Shown piece after piece: positions 60,349 to 64,000 of a stretch of 64,000 nt of DNA. Position 1 is the first letter of the stretch; the number at the start of each line of letters is the position of its first letter. The notes beneath the pieces were generated by a model. It had not been told where the DNA came from. It saw only the letters and a program-made list of their open reading frames with translations, and did no database searches. Source of the DNA: [Mycobacterium] stephanolepidis (GTDB taxonomy: Bacteria > Actinomycetota > Actinomycetes > Mycobacteriales > Mycobacteriaceae); contig NZ_AP018165.1 of the NCBI RefSeq assembly GCF_002356335.1, positions 1,922,001 to 1,986,000 on the forward strand, given 5' to 3'. The position numbers were made by a program, and so were the translations under genes.

Positions 60349-60966
60349 ATGCGCGGACCAAACGGTCCAGGTCACCCGCCTTCCGAACCAGTGATCGCGG
60401 AACGGCTACGCACGGAGGCCACCAATTGGATCAATGGCGTTTCACTTCAATCAAGCCGTATCGCTCAAGCCTTCAGGAATCGGCATTCCAGTCACGTAGA
60501 TTTTCAGGCTCTTGAGATTGATCTGCATTTCTTCCTCATAGCTGTATTCCGTCTTCGCCGCTGCGTTGAGCGGGTGTCAAACCGCGTTCGAGGACTGTCA
60601 GTTCCACTTACCGCAAGAGTGGGTGTTTTTGACGACGCCATTCCTTCATTGCGTCGACTGCGAAACGTCAGTGAGCACATCGATGAGTACAACCTTGACG
60701 AGGGCCGCGACAGTCAAGTGAGCCGCATACAAGTTCAGACCTGGTATCTCGACACTGCCGAGGGCGGCGGGCTGATATGGGGTTGGCTTGGAGAAAGACT
60801 CGACGTTGAGCAAACGCACGAGGCGGCGCTATTGCTCTATCGCGGTTTTCTCGCCGACGTTGACACTTGGATCGGTACCGCCCGGGCCGGATCGGATAGC
60901 CTATCTGCCGATCATCCGGCAGATACTTCCGCGATGTCAGACCCAGCCGACATCGAGACCGCGTGA
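60349..60966 (+). CDS. HEPN-like helical protein
   Basis: 205 aa, mostly helical. LRRLRNVSEHIDEYNLDEGR contains R-x4-H (RNVSEH), the HEPN RNase signature, preceded by the long helices DLHFFLIAVFRLRRCVERV and VGVFDDAIPSLRR. A short beta segment (LDTAEGGGLIWGWLG) follows. AGGAGG stands eight bases before the ATG. It could be a toxin or defence RNase, but no nucleotidyltransferase antitoxin is adjacent. The assignment is based on the motif alone. Confidence 0.6.
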   Translation: MRGPNGPGHPPSEPVIAERLRTEATNWINGVSLQSSRIAQAFRNRHSSHVDFQALEIDLHFFLIAVFRLRRCVERVSNRVRGLSVPLTARVGVFDDAIPSLRRLRNVSEHIDEYNLDEGRDSQVSRIQVQTWYLDTAEGGGLIWGWLGERLDVEQTHEAALLLYRGFLADVDTWIGTARAGSDSLSADHPADTSAMSDPADIETA

Positions 60967-61223
60967 AGCTGGACGTGCGCACACCCGCGTAAGAGCGCGC
61001 TGCCCGCTGTTCTTGATACCAGTAAACGAAATACTCACCGCAGTTAAGGGCTGTTTTTGGCGTTGGAGACAGGCGGTTGGCTGGTCGTTTTCGGGGGCGG
61101 TGGACGGGAGCGAAGCGGACGGTAAGCCGCCCCCGCTGACATGTTCAGCTTGTATTGCCGTGCTGGGTGAGCGCGTGAATGTCGCCGTTGGCTATGCGGC
61201 GTGGGGCTCGTAGGCTGGTTGTC

Positions 61224-61757
61224 ATGGGCGAGCTGGTCGAGCGTGCGCGACGGGTGGCTGGGTCGCGGCTTGCTGAGTTGCCGCGTCGGTGGGCGCATGT
61301 GCAGGGTGTGGCGGCGGCTGCTGTGCGGATTCGGGGGCACTTCGACGTGACTGCTGGGGATTGTCTGGTGGCAGCGGCGTGGACTCACGACATTGGTTAT
61401 GGACCGTCGGTGCGTGCGACGGGTTTTCATCCGCTCGACGGTGCACGGTTTGTGCGCAGTCAGGGTTTCCCAGAGTTGGTCGTGTCCTTGGTTGCATTTC
61501 ACAGCGGGGCCACCATCGAGGCCCAGTTACGCGGTGTTCAGGGTTTGTCGGAGTTCTCCGAGCCTGACCGTAAGCTGCTGGATGCGTTGACATTCTGCGA
61601 TTTGACAACTGGCCCAGATGGCACGTTGGTGTCCGCTGCTGTCCGCCTGGGTGAGGTGTTGCAACGGTATGGTCCGGATGATCCTGTGCACCAAGCCATT
61701 GACCTATCGCGTGATGATCTGTTGGCCGCAGTGAAGCGCGTGCAGTCCTGGCAGTGA
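61224..61757 (+). CDS. HD-domain phosphohydrolase-like protein
   Basis: 177 aa. HD metal motif: RWAHVQGVAAAAV (first His), AAAWTHDIGYGPS (His-Asp), and a distal Asp in ALTFCDLTTGPDGT. Similar HD proteins occur beside NUDIX and regulator genes in actinomycete integrative conjugative elements. ATG 61224 is preferred over the longer frame. It converges with the NUDIX gene with 9 bp between. Confidence 0.85.
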   Translation: MGELVERARRVAGSRLAELPRRWAHVQGVAAAAVRIRGHFDVTAGDCLVAAAWTHDIGYGPSVRATGFHPLDGARFVRSQGFPELVVSLVAFHSGATIEAQLRGVQGLSEFSEPDRKLLDALTFCDLTTGPDGTLVSAAVRLGEVLQRYGPDDPVHQAIDLSRDDLLAAVKRVQSWQ

Positions 61758-61766
61758 GCGGGCGCG

Positions 61767-62237
61767 CTATCCGAGGTACGGGGTCGGCCGCTGTTCCAGG
61801 TAGTGGGTGATGCGCAGCCGCATCGACGGATGCATGTCGAGTTGTTCGATGTGGGCCGGTTCGGTCCAGGCGATGTCGGTGCTTTCGTGATCGATGGCCA
61901 GTTTCCCGCCGCGCAGTTTGGTGGTGAAGCAGAGTGAGAATTGCTGGCGCACTTCACCATCGGTGAACGCGACGATGTGGGCAGGGTTGGTGTAGATGCC
62001 GACCAGGCCGGTGATCTCGACATTGAGGCCGGTTTCTTCTTTAACCTCGCGGATAGCGGTCTGTTCGATGCTCTCCCCGATGTCATGGCCACCTCCGGGC
62101 AGTGCCCATAGGGTGTTGTCGCGGCGTTTGATCAGCAGGATACGGCCGTGTTCATCGGTGACGATGGCCGAGGCTGAGGGCACGACGCTGTTGGGTTCGG
62201 GGGCGTTCGGGTCGTTGTAGTAGTCAGTGCGCGCCAT
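61767..62237 (-). CDS. NUDIX hydrolase
   Basis: 156 aa. The Nudix box is complete: GGGHDIGESIEQTAIREVKE followed by ETGL (G-x5-E-x7-REUxEE). The N-terminus MARTDYYNDPNAPEPNSVVP and the C-terminal HPSMRLRITHYLEQRPTPYL are typical of the NUDIX proteins in actinomycete conjugative elements of the pSAM2 type, where a related gene is named pra. Probable role: nucleotide-derivative hydrolysis or replication/transfer control. It is cotranscribed with the XRE regulator upstream. Confidence 0.9.
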   Translation of the reverse strand: MARTDYYNDPNAPEPNSVVPSASAIVTDEHGRILLIKRRDNTLWALPGGGHDIGESIEQTAIREVKEETGLNVEITGLVGIYTNPAHIVAFTDGEVRQQFSLCFTTKLRGGKLAIDHESTDIAWTEPAHIEQLDMHPSMRLRITHYLEQRPTPYLG

Positions 62238-62252
62238 GCGGTAAAGCCCTTC

Positions 62253-63068
62253 CTACAGTGACGGATTCGTGGGACTTGCCAGGGGCTGAGCGTCGTCCCA
62301 GACCTGGGCGAATGCGCGCTCAAAGGTAGCCCATAGGCGGGGTTCTTGACTGCGGGAGAAGATCATCACGGGGTTGTCGCGTCCGGGTGAGCCGTAGACG
62401 TGGAAGTTGATAATCATGTCGTCATCAACGCGGAAGATCGAGTTGTAGAGGGTGGTTTGATGGGTGCGTACGTTAAACCCTGACGTTGCCGTGTAAGGCC
62501 GTAGCAGCTCAACGGAGTTATGCGAACGGGCTTTCACCGATTCGCCGATGCCTTCCTCTTCGCCGCGAAGGGCCATGTTGTCCCCGTGAGGGTCACCTAC
62601 CAGGAAACGCACCTGTGCGCCGCGCCCAGCGGCGTCGGTGAGGGTGGTGGTGAAGCCATCGAGCGTGTCGAACAAGAACGTCGCCGCGAAGACCAGGATG
62701 TCTATCCCGTTCTGGGCGGCGGCGAAATGGTCGTGCCACACCGCCAGCGGTACCTGAGTGCGGCTGGCATACACCGTAGGGCTAAAGGGCACCGGGGCGT
62801 CGTGCCGCACAGGGGTCGCCTCTGGTGCGAATTTGGTGGGCCACAAATCGTGCGGGGTGCAGTGAAGTACCTTGGCGGCCTCGCGTGCGTTGTCCTCGCG
62901 CACGCTGGCGTCGGCATTGGCCAGCCAGCGCCGCACCGTTTTTAACTCGACACCTACCCGGCGAGCGAACTGGGCCTGGGAAAGTCCGCGCTCACGCAAC
63001 TTTGCTTTCAGCCGCTCGTTCGGGACCATAGCGGCCGCATCGGCCTGTGTATCGCCGGCTGTGCTCAT
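62253..63068 (-). CDS. XRE-family regulator with PLD-like C-terminal domain
   Basis: 271 aa. XRE HTH: LKAKLRERGLSQAQFARRVG then VELKTVRRWLANADASVREDN. The rest (about 90-260) resembles the phospholipase-D-like/DUF5919 domain of actinomycete element regulators: DILVFAATFLFDTLDGFTTT, VRFLVGDPHGDNMALRGEEE, FHVYGSPGRDNPVMIFSRSQ. These proteins repress transfer genes. ATG 63068 is chosen; the long upstream frame crosses the operator array. It faces the array at 63159-63261. Confidence 0.87.
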   Translation of the reverse strand: MSTAGDTQADAAAMVPNERLKAKLRERGLSQAQFARRVGVELKTVRRWLANADASVREDNAREAAKVLHCTPHDLWPTKFAPEATPVRHDAPVPFSPTVYASRTQVPLAVWHDHFAAAQNGIDILVFAATFLFDTLDGFTTTLTDAAGRGAQVRFLVGDPHGDNMALRGEEEGIGESVKARSHNSVELLRPYTATSGFNVRTHQTTLYNSIFRVDDDMIINFHVYGSPGRDNPVMIFSRSQEPRLWATFERAFAQVWDDAQPLASPTNPSL

Positions 63069-63158
63069 CGCAGGACTCTTTGCTCCTCTTGCCGCACCGT
63101 CACCGTTACTGGCTCTCCAGTGTGCCATGGCCAGCACCGATAGCCGCCAAGCAGGCCG

Positions 63159-63261
63159 ATGTCCGCCCATCGTGCCCGGCAGATGTCCACCCGAATGTCT
63201 CAAATGTCCCCGGTCATGTCCCAAATGCCCGCCAATGTCCACCCATATGTCCCAAATGTCC
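63159..63261. promoter_or_regulatory. ATGTCC repeat array, probable operator
   Basis: Nine copies of ATGTCC or one-mismatch forms start at 63159, 63183, 63195, 63204, 63216, 63225, 63235, 63247 and 63256. Spacings alternate near 12 and 9 bp, giving a unit of about 21 bp (two helical turns). It lies in the divergent region between the XRE regulator and the SCO3933-like gene, ideal for cooperative repressor binding. Confidence 0.7.
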
Positions 63262-63324
63262 AGCTTTAGTGGAGCCAGCGCCTGACCGGGCGTGAACACA
63301 ACAAGCGAAAAGGGCAGTAAGGCA

Positions 63325-63660
63325 ATGAAACTCAAGGTTGACACCGCTGCGGTGTCGTTCATGTGCACAAAGGCTCCTGAGCCGCGAACCGATTTCGGTT
63401 CCGGGCAGCCAAAGATCGACAAGGCCACGGGCGCAGTGCTGCATCAGGTGCAGATGATGGCCCTGGATGCCGATGGCGGCGATGTGCTGTCGGTGACCGT
63501 GGCAGGGGAGCCGAAAGTCACAGTAGGCCAGCCGGTCACGGTGACGAACCTGGTGGCCACCCCGTGGTCTCAAGAAGGCCGCTCGGGGGTCGCCTTCCGC
63601 GCCGACGCCATCACCGTCTCAGATGGCGCGGCCAAGTCTGGCGGGCAGCCCCGCACCTAA
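63325..63660 (+). CDS. SCO3933-like regulatory protein of an integrative conjugative element
   Basis: 111 aa beta-rich protein: KLKVDTAAVSFMCTKAPEPR, VLHQVQMMALDADGGDVLSV, VGQPVTVTNLVATPWSQEGR, GVAFRADAITVSDGA. This pattern matches the SCO3933-type small proteins encoded just before the FtsK-like transfer gene in actinomycete elements. ATG 63325 lies behind AAGGGC. Function is presumed to be regulation of transfer. Confidence 0.8.
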   Translation: MKLKVDTAAVSFMCTKAPEPRTDFGSGQPKIDKATGAVLHQVQMMALDADGGDVLSVTVAGEPKVTVGQPVTVTNLVATPWSQEGRSGVAFRADAITVSDGAAKSGGQPRT

Positions 63661-63750
63661 TCGAGGGGTACGCCCCGGCCACACGCGCGCCAGATTTGCG
63701 TTCGCCGGGGCGATCCCTTCCTCAGATTTTCTTGGAAGGAGTGATTGATC

Positions 63751-64000
63751 GTGTCGAATACGTCAAATAGCAAGAACAGCAACACAAACCAGTCATCAAA
63801 CGATGAATGGATCGGCGAGCTACTGATTGGGCTAGTTAAAGCGGCGGGATACCTGTTGTGGTGGGCCATCTTGTTCCCCGCCATCAGCATCCCCACCGTG
63901 GCCGCGCTCGTCGTGGCCGTCAAGTACGGCATGAACGCGGGATTCCTTGCCGCCACCGGCTTCACCGTCGCGTATGGCATATGGGCATTCATTGATGAGG
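63751..64000 (+). CDS. N-terminus of a membrane protein, probably an FtsK/SpoIIIE-type transfer ATPase (runs off window)
   Basis: GTG 63751 follows AAGGAG at about 10 bases. The first 83 residues show a polar leader (NTSNSKNSNTNQSSNDEWIG), then two membrane helices: AAGYLLWWAILFPAISIPTV and AGFLAATGFTVAYGIWAF. This agrees with the membrane anchor of the DNA translocase expected after an SCO3933-like gene, but the ATPase domain lies outside the window. Confidence 0.65.
   Translation, partial: MSNTSNSKNSNTNQSSNDEWIGELLIGLVKAAGYLLWWAILFPAISIPTVAALVVAVKYGMNAGFLAATGFTVAYGIWAFIDE

Noticed and set aside
63159..63261. CRISPR array
   Set aside because: Repeats are only 6 bp with 3-6-bp gaps and no spacers; an operator or iteron explanation fits better.

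Overview
The window is high-GC actinobacterial DNA. Its first 7.2 kb is the division-gene neighbourhood of a mycobacterium, in the order ftsZ (3' end), pgeF/yfiH, yggS, sepF, yggT, wag31 (divIVA), a two-helix membrane protein and an M15 peptidase. Gene order and protein sequences suggest a rapidly growing species, probably of the abscessus-chelonae group; the species call is inference. A decaying ArsR / SRPBCC / DUF899 module sits between sepF and yggT.

From 7.2 to about 30 kb lies an accessory catabolic region with many insertion sequences. A leftward operon encodes an acyl-CoA ligase, an acyl-CoA dehydrogenase, an SDR, two MaoC-type (de)hydratase subunits and a thiolase/lipid-transfer protein. 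Rightward genes encode a ferredoxin, an FprA-type reductase, an SDR and an aldehyde dehydrogenase, then (after an intact IS3-family element) a P450, an SDR and a Baeyer-Villiger-type monooxygenase. Together they form a complete P450 electron chain plus a ring-opening and beta-oxidation style route for an unknown lipophilic substrate. A tandem double TetR protein and an AraC protein bracket the cluster. A shared motif (TAAGTGAAT-N6-TAGT) occurs in three of its intergenic regions.

From 30,210 to 54,004 lies a 23.8-kb integrated element. It is bounded by a 20-bp direct repeat (candidate att core), and each end carries an identical 20-bp candidate integrase arm site. It encodes a tyrosine integrase, an Xis-like protein, a serine resolvase and mainly toxin-like cargo. 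The first cassette is an EspC-like protein, a WXG-type exported toxin whose C-terminus looks like a RelA/SpoT (p)ppGpp synthetase, a small ORF and a MESH1-like HD alarmone hydrolase. The second is a 940-codon polymorphic toxin gene, now cut into four pieces by IS3, IS256 and IS5 elements; removing the elements and one copy of each target duplication restores a single open frame followed by an overlapping immunity-like gene. Two Arr/ART-like genes, a GNAT, a CPBP protease and T7SS-like small proteins follow.

Right of the element (54-61 kb) are further type VII secretion-like modules: a WXG-like partner, a DUF1023 hydrolase, a lipoprotein and a YbaB-like protein on the minus strand, and an Esp-like set on the plus strand. 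The last 3 kb looks like the regulatory and transfer end of an actinomycete integrative conjugative element: HD protein, NUDIX protein, XRE/PLD-like regulator, an ATGTCC operator array, an SCO3933-like protein and the start of a membrane protein that would fit an FtsK-type transfer ATPase. No CRISPR array, rRNA gene or complete tRNA gene was seen.
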